A DNA stretch of 64,000 nt from Rhizobiales bacterium TNE-4 (GCA_019083985.1 JAHRCV010000003.1:124001-188000); one strand, 5' to 3'. Positions 26,580 to 36,295 are shown, counted from the first letter of the stretch. The notes: generated by a model not told the origin, from the letters alone. Numbers and translations are program-made.

Positions 26580-26843
26580 ATGGGAATCATCTGGACTATC
26601 ATCATCGGCTTCGTTGCAGGCGTGATCGCGAAGCTGATCATGCCTGGCGACAATGAACCGTCAGGCTTCATCCTCACCACAGTGCTCGGCATCATCGGGG
26701 CTTTCGTCGCCACATGGGTTGGGCAGGCCTTGGGCTGGTATCGGGCGGGCAAAGGCGCAGGGCTGATCGGATCCGTGGTAGGCGCCATTATCATTCTCAC
26801 CATTTACGGATTTTTCGCAGGGTCGCGCCGGTCGAGCGCATAA
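26580..26843 (+). CDS. GlsB/YeaQ/YmgE-family membrane protein
   Basis: The 87 aa protein has three hydrophobic helices with glycine-rich packing (IIWTIIIGFVAGVIAKLI, TTVLGIIGAFVATWVGQALG, GLIGSVVGAIIILTIYGFF). This is the transglycosylase-associated/YeaQ-type family, often induced by stress, with no established biochemical role. The MPGDNEPSGF loop between helices 1 and 2 is typical. GCAGGAGG precedes the ATG. It is divergent from arsR, but nothing suggests it takes part in arsenic resistance. Confidence 0.9.
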   Translation: MGIIWTIIIGFVAGVIAKLIMPGDNEPSGFILTTVLGIIGAFVATWVGQALGWYRAGKGAGLIGSVVGAIIILTIYGFFAGSRRSSA

Positions 26844-27141
26844 GGCGCAAAAGGCGCGGTTCGGATTTGACTTATCCGGCCCGCACGCCCATATACGCCT
26901 CACACCGTCGGCCGAAACGCCACGGGTCGCGTGAGAGTTGGGCTTCATCTTTTTGGCCCCGCTGACCCAGTTTCCGGCCTGAGCCGCAGCGCTCAAGACT
27001 TTTCTCGACATCCCAATTCACGCGGGGGCGTCCTCAGGTTCCTTCCGGAGCCTGAAGTCAGACACCCTTTGTTCGCCTCGGCCAAGCCCCAACGGGCTCA
27101 CCGATGCTGCGCCCTGCTGCGGGCGTGTTTGAAAGAATGCA
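26844..27141 (+). other. 298-bp gene-free region upstream of the helicase
   Basis: No convincing coding frame is seen here. It contains several short G+C-rich inverted segments and probably the promoter and a long 5' leader of the DEAD-box helicase. Long structured leaders are common for RNA-helicase genes, but no specific RNA family is recognised. Confidence 0.4.
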
Positions 27142-28542
27142 ATGACGACTTTTACTGAACTCGGCCTTTCCGCGCCCCTTCTGAAGGCGCTGGCGACCGA
27201 AAACTACGAAACCCCGACGCCAATCCAACAACAATCGATCACGCCCTTGCTTGAAGGCCGCGATCTTGTTGGCATTGCGCAAACGGGTACAGGCAAGACG
27301 GCCGCCTTCGCGCTGCCGATCCTGCAACGGCTCGATCAGGATCGCCGCGAAACCCCGCGCCGCTCCTGCCGCGCACTCATCCTGAGCCCGACCCGTGAAC
27401 TCGCCGGCCAGATTGCGGAGAATATCCGCATCTATGGCCGCCATATGAAACTGACGAGCGCAGTCGTTTACGGCGGCGTCTCGATCAACAACCAGATGCG
27501 TGCGCTCGCCAATGGCGTCGACATTCTCGTCGCCACACCCGGCCGCCTGCTCGATCTCATCGGGCAGAAGGCGTTCCGCATCGATTGCGTCGAAATCTTC
27601 GTCCTCGACGAAGCCGATCAGATGCTCGACATGGGCTTCATCCACACGATCCGCAAACTCGTGGCAATGATGTCCGTCAAGCGCCAAACCATTCTCTTCT
27701 CGGCCACCATGCCGCAAGAGATTGCGGAATTGTCGAAGAAGTTTCTGCGCGATCCCGTGCATGTTGCCGTCACACCTGTGGCGACGACCGCGGAACGCGT
27801 CGAGCAGAAGATCATCTTCGTCGACACGGCCCGCAAGCCGGAACTGCTGCTGCGTTTGTTAAAAGACGATCCATCGATCAACAAGGCGCTCGTCTTCTCG
27901 CGCACGAAACATGGTGCCGACAAGGTGGTGAAGCGGCTTGTCGCTTCGGGCATTACGGCAGCTGCCATTCACGGCAACAAAAGCCAGAATGCGCGCGAAC
28001 GCGCTTTGTTCGATTTCAAGAGCGGACATTGCCGTCTTCTCGTAGCGACGGATATCGCGGCCCGCGGCATCGATATCGATGCGGTTTCGCATGTCATCAA
28101 TTACGACCTGCCGAACATCCCGGAATCCTATGTCCACCGGATTGGTCGCACCGCACGTGCGGGTGCCGATGGCATTGCGATCTCGTTCTGCGATCGTGAA
28201 GAGCGGGCTTTTCTCCTCGATATTGAACGCACAACACGGCAGAAAATCCCTGTCATGGAAAGCCCACTCGGCGCTGTGCCGGAAGTGCTCCCCGCACTTC
28301 CGCATGACGAACGCCGCAGCCAGCCCAACCGCAATGGCAAGCCCGGTGGTCAGCGTCACAGCGCCGGTCGGCCGCCGCAGAAAAAGCCGAACGGTCCGAA
28401 AGGATCAGGCCCGCGCCGCGATGAACGTAGCGCCTCTGAACCGCGCAGCGAACGGCCGCAAGGCCAGCGCCCCGGCGCAGGAGCGCCCAAAAGCGCCAAT
28501 GCCAATAGCAAAGGCCGGCCAACGGCTTGGTTCAAGCGCTAA
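27142..28542 (+). CDS. DEAD-box ATP-dependent RNA helicase (RhlE-like)
   Basis: The 466 aa helicase has every DEAD-box motif: Q-motif (FTELGLSAPLL...PTPIQQQ), I AQTGTGKT, Ia PTRELAGQ, II DEAD at about 157-160, III SAT, V TDIAARGIDID and VI HRIGRTARAG. It is followed by a basic, low-complexity tail rich in Arg, Gly, Pro and Lys that likely binds RNA. RhlE-type helicases act in ribosome assembly, mRNA turnover and cold adaptation. Only a weak Shine-Dalgarno precedes the ATG. It ends at a strong bidirectional terminator facing tex. Confidence 0.92.
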   Translation: MTTFTELGLSAPLLKALATENYETPTPIQQQSITPLLEGRDLVGIAQTGTGKTAAFALPILQRLDQDRRETPRRSCRALILSPTRELAGQIAENIRIYGRHMKLTSAVVYGGVSINNQMRALANGVDILVATPGRLLDLIGQKAFRIDCVEIFVLDEADQMLDMGFIHTIRKLVAMMSVKRQTILFSATMPQEIAELSKKFLRDPVHVAVTPVATTAERVEQKIIFVDTARKPELLLRLLKDDPSINKALVFSRTKHGADKVVKRLVASGITAAAIHGNKSQNARERALFDFKSGHCRLLVATDIAARGIDIDAVSHVINYDLPNIPESYVHRIGRTARAGADGIAISFCDREERAFLLDIERTTRQKIPVMESPLGAVPEVLPALPHDERRSQPNRNGKPGGQRHSAGRPPQKKPNGPKGSGPRRDERSASEPRSERPQGQRPGAGAPKSANANSKGRPTAWFKR

Positions 28543-28546
28543 ACAC

Positions 28547-28576
28547 AAAACCGCGCGGAGCAATCCGCGCGGTTTT
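28547..28576. terminator. bidirectional Rho-independent terminator (helicase/tex)
   Basis: Thirteen-bp perfect arms AAAACCGCGCGGA (28547-28559) and TCCGCGCGGTTTT (28564-28576) enclose a GCAA tetraloop. A T-run follows on the plus strand and the A-run provides one for the minus strand, so it can end both convergent genes. Confidence 0.92.
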
Positions 28577-28583
28577 TCTTTGG

Positions 28584-30890
28584 CTATTTTTTAAATCCGG
28601 CTTTTGCCAACGCAGCCGCAAAAGCATTATTGCCAGCGGACGGTTTTTCTGGCGTCCGCATCGGCCCCTTCGGCCGCGCATCCCGCCGCTCGCCTCCCGG
28701 GGCCGGTTTGGCACCCGGCTCATCATCAAGCCGCATTGACAGGCTGATGCGCTTACGCGGCACATCAACCTCCATCACCTTCACGCGCACGACATCGCCG
28801 GGCTTCACCACTTCGCGTGGATCCTTGACAAAATTTTTCGAGAGCGCTGAGACATGGACAAGCCCATCCTGATGTACGCCGATATCGACGAATGCGCCGA
28901 ACGCCGCGACATTGGTGACCACGCCTTCAAGGATCATCGCCGGGCGTAATTGACCGATCGTTTCGACGCCTTCCATAAAGGTCGCCGTTTTGAACGCTGG
29001 CCGCGGATCACGCCCCGGCTTTTCCAATTCCTTGATAATGTCGGTCACAGTTGGCACACCAAAAGTATCATCGGCAAACTGCTTGGGTTGCAGCGTGCGT
29101 AAGGTGGTGGCGTCGCCAATCAGCGCGCGAATGTCTTTCTTCGTTTGCTCCAAGATACGGCGGACGACCGGATAGGATTCCGGATGCACGCCGGAGCGAT
29201 CGAGTGGATCCTCGCCATCCTGAATGCGCAAGAAACCTGCACATTGTTCAAACGCCTTCGGACCAAGACGCGGCACATCCTTGAGGGCCGTGCGCTTTTT
29301 GAAAGGGCCGTTGGCATCGCGATACGTAACGATCTGTTCAGCCAGCGAGGGGCCGACACCCGACACCCGTGCGAGCAAGGGCACGGATGCCGTGTTCACA
29401 TCAACGCCGACGGCATTCACGCAATCTTCCACCACCGCATCCAGTGCACGCGACAGCTTATGCTCCATGATGTCGTGCTGATATTGGCCAACGCCAATCG
29501 ACTTCGGATCAATCTTCACCAATTCAGCGAGCGGATCTTGCAGGCGCCGTGCAATCGAGACCGCGCCACGCAAGGTGACATCGAGTGACGGCAATTCCTG
29601 CGACGCATAGGCGGAGGCGGAATAAACGGATGCGCCTGCTTCCGACACCATGGCCTTGATGATCTTCAATTCCGGATATTTCTTTTGCGTTTCGATGACG
29701 AGACGATCCGTCTCGCGCGAGGCCGTGCCATTGCCCACAGCGACAAGCTCGACGCCATGGCGGCGACACAACGCCGCGACAACGGCCATCGCCTCATCCC
29801 ATTGGTTCTTGGGTTCATGCGGATAGATCGTCGCCGTATCGAGCACCTTGCCGGTGGAATCGACAACCGCACACTTCACGCCCGTGCGGAAACCCGGATC
29901 AAGGCCAAGCGTGGGCCGCGTGCCCGCGGGCGGAGCCAACAACAAATCACGCAGATTGGATGCGAACACACGCACCGCTTCGGTTTCTGCCACATCGATG
30001 AGACGCATGCGGATATCAAGCTGCAACGTCACCTGAATGCGGGTACGCCACGCCCACCGCGCCGTATCGAGCAGCCAGCGATCGGCCTTGCGGCCCTTGT
30101 CCTCAATGCCGAACCGTGCGGCGATGCGGCCTTCATAAAGGCTCGGTTGGCCGGGCTCGAGCGGCTGCGGATCAGGTGAGAAATCGAGCGAGAGCACGTC
30201 TTCCTTTTCGCCGCGCAGCATCGCCAAAATGCGATGCGACGGCAATTTTGTGAAAGGCTCAGCGAAGTCGAAATAATCCTTGAATTTCGCCCCGTCATTT
30301 TCCTTGCCTTCGCGCACTTTGGCAACGAGACGGCCTTGCGCCCAATAGGTTTCGCGCAGATCGCCGACGAGGCCTGCATCTTCAGAGAAATGCTCGACGA
30401 GAATCGCACGTGCACCATCGAGTGCATCCTGCGCCGTGGTGACACCTTTCTCCGCATCAATGAACAACGCTGCTTCTACTTGCGGATCGGTCGTGGGATT
30501 TTTGAGAAGCGTGTCAGCGAGCGGCGCGAGCCCCGCTTCGCGCGCGATCTGGGCTTTGGTACGACGCTTCGGCTTGAACGGCAGATAGAGATCTTCAAGC
30601 CGTGCCTTGGTATCCGCAGCATCGATCGCGGCCTTCAACGCATCGTCAAGCTTGCCCTGTTCGGCAATGCTTTCAAGAATAGCAGCTCGGCGCTGTTCAA
30701 GCTCACGCAGATAACGCAACCGCTCTTCGAGGAGGCGCAATTGCGCATCATCGAGACCGCCTGTCACTTCCTTGCGATACCGCGCGATGAAGGGCACCGT
30801 TGAGCCACTATCGAGCAATTCGACAGCGGCATTGATTTGCGCTTCACGGCAATTCAGTTCGGTCGCAAGGCGGGCATTGATCGAAAGCAT
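28584..30890 (-). CDS. tex: Tex-family S1 RNA-binding protein
   Basis: The 768 aa protein matches Tex in length and order: an N-terminal helical region (INARLATELNC...), YqgF-like RNase H fold (LGLDPGFRTGVKCAVVD), helix-hairpin-helix segments (LARVSGVGPSLAEQIV, VPRLGPKAFEQCAGF) and a C-terminal S1 domain (GVVTNVAAFGAFVDIGVHQDGLVHVSAL). Tex proteins bind nucleic acid and affect transcription and RNA processing. Start 30890 (MLSINARL) was chosen because the 21 upstream residues are not family-like. The tail after S1 is basic and disordered. Confidence 0.93.
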   Translation of the reverse strand: MLSINARLATELNCREAQINAAVELLDSGSTVPFIARYRKEVTGGLDDAQLRLLEERLRYLRELEQRRAAILESIAEQGKLDDALKAAIDAADTKARLEDLYLPFKPKRRTKAQIAREAGLAPLADTLLKNPTTDPQVEAALFIDAEKGVTTAQDALDGARAILVEHFSEDAGLVGDLRETYWAQGRLVAKVREGKENDGAKFKDYFDFAEPFTKLPSHRILAMLRGEKEDVLSLDFSPDPQPLEPGQPSLYEGRIAARFGIEDKGRKADRWLLDTARWAWRTRIQVTLQLDIRMRLIDVAETEAVRVFASNLRDLLLAPPAGTRPTLGLDPGFRTGVKCAVVDSTGKVLDTATIYPHEPKNQWDEAMAVVAALCRRHGVELVAVGNGTASRETDRLVIETQKKYPELKIIKAMVSEAGASVYSASAYASQELPSLDVTLRGAVSIARRLQDPLAELVKIDPKSIGVGQYQHDIMEHKLSRALDAVVEDCVNAVGVDVNTASVPLLARVSGVGPSLAEQIVTYRDANGPFKKRTALKDVPRLGPKAFEQCAGFLRIQDGEDPLDRSGVHPESYPVVRRILEQTKKDIRALIGDATTLRTLQPKQFADDTFGVPTVTDIIKELEKPGRDPRPAFKTATFMEGVETIGQLRPAMILEGVVTNVAAFGAFVDIGVHQDGLVHVSALSKNFVKDPREVVKPGDVVRVKVMEVDVPRKRISLSMRLDDEPGAKPAPGGERRDARPKGPMRTPEKPSAGNNAFAAALAKAGFKK

Positions 30891-30995
30891 GGCACCCCGG
30901 TTCGGCTCACAAGACGTGAGCCGATCCTTGGCCGAGCCGCCGCGCGCTTGCAATCGGCCAGTGCGCCCCTTCCCAAGGAAAGTTTGATTGACTTT

Positions 30996-31847
30996 TCAGC
31001 CAAATACGACGGTACGATGGCCGTTCAGCACGATGCGTGATTCGAGATGCATCTTGACGGCACGCGCCAGCACGCGCGCTTCGATATCGCGCCCGGTGGC
31101 AACAAAATCATCCGCTGAGAGCGCATGGGTCACGCGCTCGGTTTCCTGCTCGATGATCGGGCCTTCATCAAGATCGGGTGTCACATAATGAGCGGTCGCA
31201 CCAATCAACTTCACGCCGCGCTCATGCGCCTGATGATAGGGCTTTGCGCCTTTGAAGCTTGGTAGGAAGGAATGATGGATATTGATGACACGCCCGAAGA
31301 GATCCGATGAAAGGCGATCGGACAGAACCTGCATGTAACGGGCAAGCACCACAAGCTCGGCACCCGTCTCGGCAACAAGCGCACGCAACCGATCTTCCTG
31401 CGCGAGCTTGGTATCCTTCGTTACTGGCCAATGATGAAACGGGATTCCATTTTGCGCGGCAATCGATGCAGCATCGGCGTGATTGGAAACAATAGCGACG
31501 ACATCGGCTTTCAACCAACCAACACGCACCTGATAGAGGAGATGTTCGAGACAATGGTCGAATTTCGACACCATGATCACGATCTTCGGCAGCCGACCGA
31601 GATCAGCAAGCGCCAGATCCATGGCAAACGCAGCGCGCGCTGATTCCAGCGCAGCCCGGACCGCATCAAGCGAGACGGACGGATCGATCTCGAAGGCAAT
31701 GCGCATGAAAAAGCGATTGGACGTTCGATCCCAGAACTGCGCGCTTTCGGCGATGTTGCCGCCCAAATCGGCGAGCGCCGCCGTCACCGTCGCGACAATG
31801 CGCGGCCGGTCTTGGCAGGACAGGGTCAGCACGTAATGGGCTTTCAT
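30996..31847 (-). CDS. purU: formyltetrahydrofolate deformylase
   Basis: PurU hydrolyses 10-formyl-THF to formate and THF, balancing one-carbon pools. The 283 aa protein has an N-terminal ACT domain (YVLTLSCQDRPRIVATVTAAL) and a formyltransferase-like domain with VINIHHSFLPSFKGAKPYHQA and the catalytic-type GATAHYVTPDLDEGPIIEQ. The window also holds purH, which uses the same folate pool, although not in one operon. In methylotrophic relatives PurU is linked to formate supply; this is context only. Confidence 0.95.
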   Translation of the reverse strand: MKAHYVLTLSCQDRPRIVATVTAALADLGGNIAESAQFWDRTSNRFFMRIAFEIDPSVSLDAVRAALESARAAFAMDLALADLGRLPKIVIMVSKFDHCLEHLLYQVRVGWLKADVVAIVSNHADAASIAAQNGIPFHHWPVTKDTKLAQEDRLRALVAETGAELVVLARYMQVLSDRLSSDLFGRVINIHHSFLPSFKGAKPYHQAHERGVKLIGATAHYVTPDLDEGPIIEQETERVTHALSADDFVATGRDIEARVLARAVKMHLESRIVLNGHRTVVFG

Positions 31848-31939
31848 CGACGCAGCCTCCTTAAAGCTGCGCCTTCTCTAGCGACGGCTTGGCGCCATGC
31901 CAATGCTGCAAAGGGCGCGGATGGCCCTTCTGGAGGGGC

Positions 31940-32305
31940 TCACTTGGCCAGCATGGCCTTCATTTCAGCGATTTCGGCTTCCTGATCCTTGATGATCTTT
32001 TCCGCCAGCGCCTTCACCTTCGGATCCTTGCCATATTGTAGAACAACCTTGGCCATATCGATCGCGCCTTGATGATGCGGGATCATGCCACGCAAGAAGT
32101 CCTTATCAGCATCCCCGCTATATTTGATGGCCATGTCCTTATGCATTTTGTCATTGGCCGCCTCATAGGCTTTGGTTGACGGGGTGGCATTCGCCGACGA
32201 GGCGCCATGCGCACCATGTGCCCCATGGCCCTGATGCATGTTTTGCGCAAACGCCGGACCGGCGGACAAGAGCGCTGCCAGAGCCAAAACCGTGACGCGG
32301 ATCAT
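31940..32305 (-). CDS. secreted DUF305 protein, His-rich
   Basis: The 121 aa protein has a signal peptide ([20 protein letters not shown]) then a His/Gly-rich stretch ([13 protein letters not shown]) and a DUF305 four-helix domain with [23 protein letters not shown]305 proteins are ferritin-like, often near copper or metal resistance genes, and the Met/His pattern here suggests metal binding in the periplasm. No metal-transport neighbour is present. AGGAGG lies just upstream of the ATG. The extension to 32347 was not used as it breaks the signal peptide. Confidence 0.85.
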   Translation of the reverse strand: MIRVTVLALAALLSAGPAFAQNMHQGHGAHGAHGASSANATPSTKAYEAANDKMHKDMAIKYSGDADKDFLRGMIPHHQGAIDMAKVVLQYGKDPKVKALAEKIIKDQEAEIAEMKAMLAK

Positions 32306-32435
32306 TCGAAACCCTCCTCTGAAACAGACCGAACGCTGCAGGTACATTATGGCAGGAGCGCGACTGTTTCACCTGACTTCGCCCCACTTTGAACCCATCC
32401 CCATTCATGCCAGAAGAAGGCAGGAGCCGCCCGCC

Positions 32436-33383
32436 ATGCAATCCCAAGACAATTCTGGCATCGATGTTCTGGTCAGCGAAGTGGGGCCACGCGATGGCCT
32501 GCAAATGCTCGCGCGGACCATGCCGACCCACGCCAAACTGCGTTGGATCGAGGCCTTGGCGCACGCAGGATTGCCAGAAATCGAAGTGGGTTCCTGCGTC
32601 TCACCCAAGCGCCTGCCGCAAATGGCCGATACGGATGACGTGATCGCGCACGCTGTCAATAATACGCAAGGGACGGTCATTCTCGCCCTCGTTCCGAATC
32701 TGCGCGGCGCCGAACGGGCTTTTGCCGCGGGCGCGCATAAAGTCACCATTCCCGTCTCTGCTTCACGCGCGCACAGCCAAGCCAATCTCGGCATGACGCC
32801 AGAGGACGTGATTGCGCAGATCCGCGCCATCGATGCGCTGCGCCGATCATGGCCGGGCACCAAACCACGCGTTGAAGTGGGCATTTCGACAGCGTTTGGC
32901 TGCACCATGGAAGGGCGGATCGATGAGGATTGGGTGATCCGACTTGCCAGCATGGCGGCGGAAGCGGGTGCGGATTCGGTCGGCCTGTCGGATACGACGG
33001 GCATGGGCAATCCGGCGCAAGTAAAACGACTTTTCACTGCGCTCATTCGCGATCTTGGGATGAAGGCAGGTGGCGCTCATTTTCACAATACGCGCGGACA
33101 AGGTCTCGCCAATGTTGTCGCTGCGATCGATGTCGGCGTCACAGCATTTGATTCGTCGCAAGCCGGTTTAGGCGGCTGCCCTTATGCGCCCGGTGCGTCA
33201 GGCAACATCGTCACCGAAGATCTCGTATTCATGCTTGAAGCGATGGGTTTGCACACCGGTATCGATCTCGACAAATTGGCAGACGCACGACGCATTCTGG
33301 CTGAATCCCTGCCAGATGAAACACTTTATGGCCATGTGCCGGAGGCGGGCCTGCCTGTCGGCTTTCTTTATGCGAGGTCCTGA
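32436..33383 (+). CDS. hydroxymethylglutaryl-CoA lyase family protein
   Basis: The 315 aa TIM-barrel enzyme has SEVGPRDGLQ at the start (metal and catalytic Arg/Asp), VEVGISTAFGC, ADSVGLSDTTG, HFHNTRGQG and the family signature GLGGCPYAPGASGN with the catalytic Cys. These match HMG-CoA lyase, which cleaves HMG-CoA to acetoacetate and acetyl-CoA in leucine breakdown. Related lyases act on citramalyl-CoA or similar. The start has CAGGAG nine bases upstream. It overlaps the CoA-transferase gene by one base (TGATG), so the two likely act in one pathway. Confidence 0.9.
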   Translation: MQSQDNSGIDVLVSEVGPRDGLQMLARTMPTHAKLRWIEALAHAGLPEIEVGSCVSPKRLPQMADTDDVIAHAVNNTQGTVILALVPNLRGAERAFAAGAHKVTIPVSASRAHSQANLGMTPEDVIAQIRAIDALRRSWPGTKPRVEVGISTAFGCTMEGRIDEDWVIRLASMAAEAGADSVGLSDTTGMGNPAQVKRLFTALIRDLGMKAGGAHFHNTRGQGLANVVAAIDVGVTAFDSSQAGLGGCPYAPGASGNIVTEDLVFMLEAMGLHTGIDLDKLADARRILAESLPDETLYGHVPEAGLPVGFLYARS

Positions 33384-34576
33384 TGTCCGCGCAGCGTCCG
33401 CTCTCTGGCCTTAAGCTGGTTGAATTTTCGCATATGGTGATGGGGCCGTCCTGCGGCGTCATTCTTGCCGATCTCGGCTGCGATGTGATCAAGATAGAAC
33501 CTGTCAAAGAAGGCGATAAAACGCGCCGTTTACCGGGTTCTGGGGCAGGATTTTTTGTCACCTTCAACCGCAACAAACGCTCGCTGGCGATTGATCTGAA
33601 AACGCCGAAAGGCCTCGCCATCGTCAAGCGGTTGATCGCGCAAGCTGATATTCTCACTGAGAATTTCCGCCCCGGCGCATTGGATGCGATGGGGCTGGGT
33701 TATGAAGCGTTGAAAATCGCTAATCCACGTCTGATCTATTGTTCGATGAAGGGCTTTCTAGCAGGCCCTTATGAACAACGCGCAGCGCTTGACGAAGTGG
33801 TGCAGATGATGGGCGGGCTTGCCTATATGACAGGCCCGCCCGGCCGCCCGCTTCGCGCTGGCGCATCGGTGAATGACATTATGGGTGGTATGTTTGCGGC
33901 GATTGCCATTCTCGCTGCCTTGGAACAGCGCCACGCCACCGGGCAGGGCCAATATGTGAAAAGCGCGTTGTTCGAGAGCAATATGTTTCTCGTGGCGCAA
34001 CACATGATGCAATACAAGGTGACAGGCAAACCGGCGGCACCCATGCCTGCACGCATTTCGGCTTGGGGTGTTTATGACGTGTTCGACACGGCAGGGCCGG
34101 AACAGATTTTTGTCGGCATCGTCAGCGACACGCAATGGATAGCCTTTTGCGATGCGTTTGAGCGTCCCGATTTGAAGGCGCAACCCAATCTCGCTAGCAA
34201 TGCATTGCGTGTTGCGGCGCGCGAAACGCTCATTCCCGATTTGCGCGCCCTGTTTGCAACACGATCAAGCAGCGACATTGCCGCCTTGTGTGAAAAGGCG
34301 CGGCTTCCATTCGCACCCATCAAGAAACCGGAAGATCTGTTCAACGATCCGCATCTCAATGCGCCAGGCGCCATGGTTGAGGTGAGCTTGGGCGATGGCC
34401 GCACGGCGCCAGTGCCAGCCCTCCCCATCGCCATGAATGGCGAACGCTTGGGCCTTCATCGCGATGTCCCACGCATTGGCGAAGACAGTGTCGCGATCCT
34501 TCAGGAATTGGGATTTGATGCGGACGAGATTGCGGCGCTGCGCGCGGAAGGCATCGTGCAAGGCACCGACGCCTAA
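33383..34576 (+). CDS. family III CoA-transferase (CaiB/BaiF)
   Basis: The 397 aa protein has the class III CoA-transferase pattern: LVEFSHMVMGPSCGVILADLG near the N-terminus, DVIKIEPV, FVTFNRNKRSLAIDLK, and the covalently acylated Asp expected in the region AALDEVVQMMGGL. With the HMG-CoA lyase directly upstream, a likely job is activation of a free dicarboxylic acid such as 3-hydroxy-3-methylglutarate by CoA transfer, followed by cleavage (inference). The stop shares bases with the stop of the opposite DUF1674 gene. Confidence 0.9.
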   Translation: MSAQRPLSGLKLVEFSHMVMGPSCGVILADLGCDVIKIEPVKEGDKTRRLPGSGAGFFVTFNRNKRSLAIDLKTPKGLAIVKRLIAQADILTENFRPGALDAMGLGYEALKIANPRLIYCSMKGFLAGPYEQRAALDEVVQMMGGLAYMTGPPGRPLRAGASVNDIMGGMFAAIAILAALEQRHATGQGQYVKSALFESNMFLVAQHMMQYKVTGKPAAPMPARISAWGVYDVFDTAGPEQIFVGIVSDTQWIAFCDAFERPDLKAQPNLASNALRVAARETLIPDLRALFATRSSSDIAALCEKARLPFAPIKKPEDLFNDPHLNAPGAMVEVSLGDGRTAPVPALPIAMNGERLGLHRDVPRIGEDSVAILQELGFDADEIAALRAEGIVQGTDA

Positions 34577-34794
34577 AAGTCCGACGTCAGCCCTTTGATT
34601 TCCCAATCGCCATAACGCACAGGTTCAAGCCCGCCACGGCCATCGATCTCTTTTTCGCGCGCAGCCTCTTGCGCCGCCTTCTCATAGAGGGCGCGGCGTT
34701 CGGCTGCTTCGGCCAGCGCACGGGCGGCCGCAGGGGTCAGCACTTTGGCGGGGCTTTCGTCCACGCCTTCGGAAGCAGGCTTCGGCTCGGTCAT
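34573..34794 (-). CDS. DUF1674 protein (SDHAF4-like)
   Basis: The 73 aa protein ends in EIDGRGGLEPVRYGDWEIKGLTSDF, the strongly conserved C-terminal block of DUF1674. In mitochondria the homologue SDHAF4/Sdh8 helps to assemble succinate dehydrogenase by protecting flavinated SdhA; alphaproteobacterial members are presumed to do the same. The N-terminal half is charged and probably disordered. It is not beside sdh genes here. The stop overlaps the CoA-transferase stop by four bases. Confidence 0.88.
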   Translation of the reverse strand: MTEPKPASEGVDESPAKVLTPAAARALAEAAERRALYEKAAQEAAREKEIDGRGGLEPVRYGDWEIKGLTSDF

Positions 34795-34877
34795 GCGATT
34801 AATCTAGGACAGCCGGGCGCGATCGGGTAGAAGCGCGCACGCATGCCGGACCCGGCAGCCATTCAGGAGAGCATTTT

Positions 34878-36194
34878 GTGAGTGAGGCGACCGACGAAGG
34901 ACAGCGCACGCGGCTCTTGGCCGCGACGATCATTGAAGATGTCCTGCGCCGCGCTCTGCCCCTCGACGAAACGCTGGAACGGACCCTGGCCGAGTCTAGC
35001 CTCGATGCGCGCGACAAGGGGCTCGTGCGCGCGATCGCGACGGTGGCTGTCCGCCATTCGGGCTTGATCCGCAAAGCCATCGAGACCCGGCTCGCCAGCG
35101 GCGCTTGGCCACGGGCCGGGCGCTTCCCCGCCATCATGATCGCCGCCGCCGCGCAGATCCTTTATCTCGACGTGCCCGATCATGCCGCCGTCGACACCGC
35201 CGTCAACCTGATCGGCGCGGACAAGGAATCGCGCCCCTTCGCAAAGCTCGCCAATGCCGTGCTGCGCAGGATTGCGCGCGAGAAGGACGAGATCCTCGCC
35301 GCTGCCAACCCCCTTGCGGATGACACTCCGCTTTGGCTCGCCGAGCGCTGGCTGGCACATTATGGCGAAGTGAAAGCGCGCGCCATTGCGGCGGCCCATG
35401 GCGAGGAGCCCTCTATCGATCTGTGGGTTAAAAGCGACGCACCAGCTTGGGCCGAACGTCTCGACGCCCTCTTGCTGCCCACAGGCTCGCTCCGCTTGCG
35501 CGGACGGGATCCCATTCCGTCGCTTGTAGGCTACAAGGACGGCGCATGGTGGGTGCAAGATGCTGCTGCCTCTCTGCCCGCGCTCCTTCTGGATGTGAAG
35601 CCGGGCGAAAAGGTCGCCGATCTCTGTGCCGCGCCCGGCGGCAAGACGGCCCAATTGGCCGCGGCCGGGGCCGATGTTCTGGCTGTGGACCGCTCTGCGC
35701 AGCGGATGAAGCGGTTTTCCGAGAATATGCGGCGCTTGGGCTTAAACGTGGAAACCAAGATCGCCGACGCAGCGACCCTTGAAGCGGGCCCTTTCGATGC
35801 CATTCTGCTCGATGCGCCCTGCTCGGCGACCGGCACCATCCGCCGCCACCCTGATGTGGCGTGGAACAAGTCGGAGGAGGACTTGGCCAAGTTGACCGCG
35901 CTTCAGGCGCGGCTCCTCGATCGCGCCGCTCATCTCCTCAAGCCGGGCGGCCGCCTCGTCTATTGCACCTGCTCGCTCGAACCTGAGGAAGGCGAGCGTC
36001 AGATCGATGCCTTTCTGGCCCGCCATCCCAGCATGGAACGGGACCCTGTCCGCCCTGGCGAGATCGCAGGCGTCGATGAGTTTTTGTCGCCCGAAGGCGA
36101 CATCCGAACGACACCCGATCTTTGGCCTCATGCCGATCCACGTCTGAGCGGTCTTGACGGTTTCTTCGCCGCGCGGCTGCGCCGGCGGGCGTGA
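34878..36194 (+). CDS. rsmB: 16S rRNA m5C967 methyltransferase (RsmB)
   Basis: The 438 aa protein has an N-terminal NusB-like RNA-binding domain (about 8-140) and a C-terminal SAM methyltransferase. Motifs are DLCAAPGGKTAQLAAAG for SAM binding, the LLDAPCSATGTIRRHPD catalytic loop and VYCTCSLEPEEGE with the second Cys. It methylates C967 of 16S rRNA in the E. coli numbering. The start is GTG, supported by AGGAGAG at 34865-34871. A heparinase-like gene follows in the same direction, as in many Rhizobiales. Confidence 0.94.
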   Translation: MSEATDEGQRTRLLAATIIEDVLRRALPLDETLERTLAESSLDARDKGLVRAIATVAVRHSGLIRKAIETRLASGAWPRAGRFPAIMIAAAAQILYLDVPDHAAVDTAVNLIGADKESRPFAKLANAVLRRIAREKDEILAAANPLADDTPLWLAERWLAHYGEVKARAIAAAHGEEPSIDLWVKSDAPAWAERLDALLLPTGSLRLRGRDPIPSLVGYKDGAWWVQDAAASLPALLLDVKPGEKVADLCAAPGGKTAQLAAAGADVLAVDRSAQRMKRFSENMRRLGLNVETKIADAATLEAGPFDAILLDAPCSATGTIRRHPDVAWNKSEEDLAKLTALQARLLDRAAHLLKPGGRLVYCTCSLEPEEGERQIDAFLARHPSMERDPVRPGEIAGVDEFLSPEGDIRTTPDLWPHADPRLSGLDGFFAARLRRRA

Positions 36195-36295
36195 TCCTCA
36201 GGATTAACCACAAAATGCGGTAACGCTCGGGAATGTTCGCACGCCAAGCGCGATCGGGTTAAGGTTAGTAAAAGTTTCACGTGTGGAGTTAGGGC

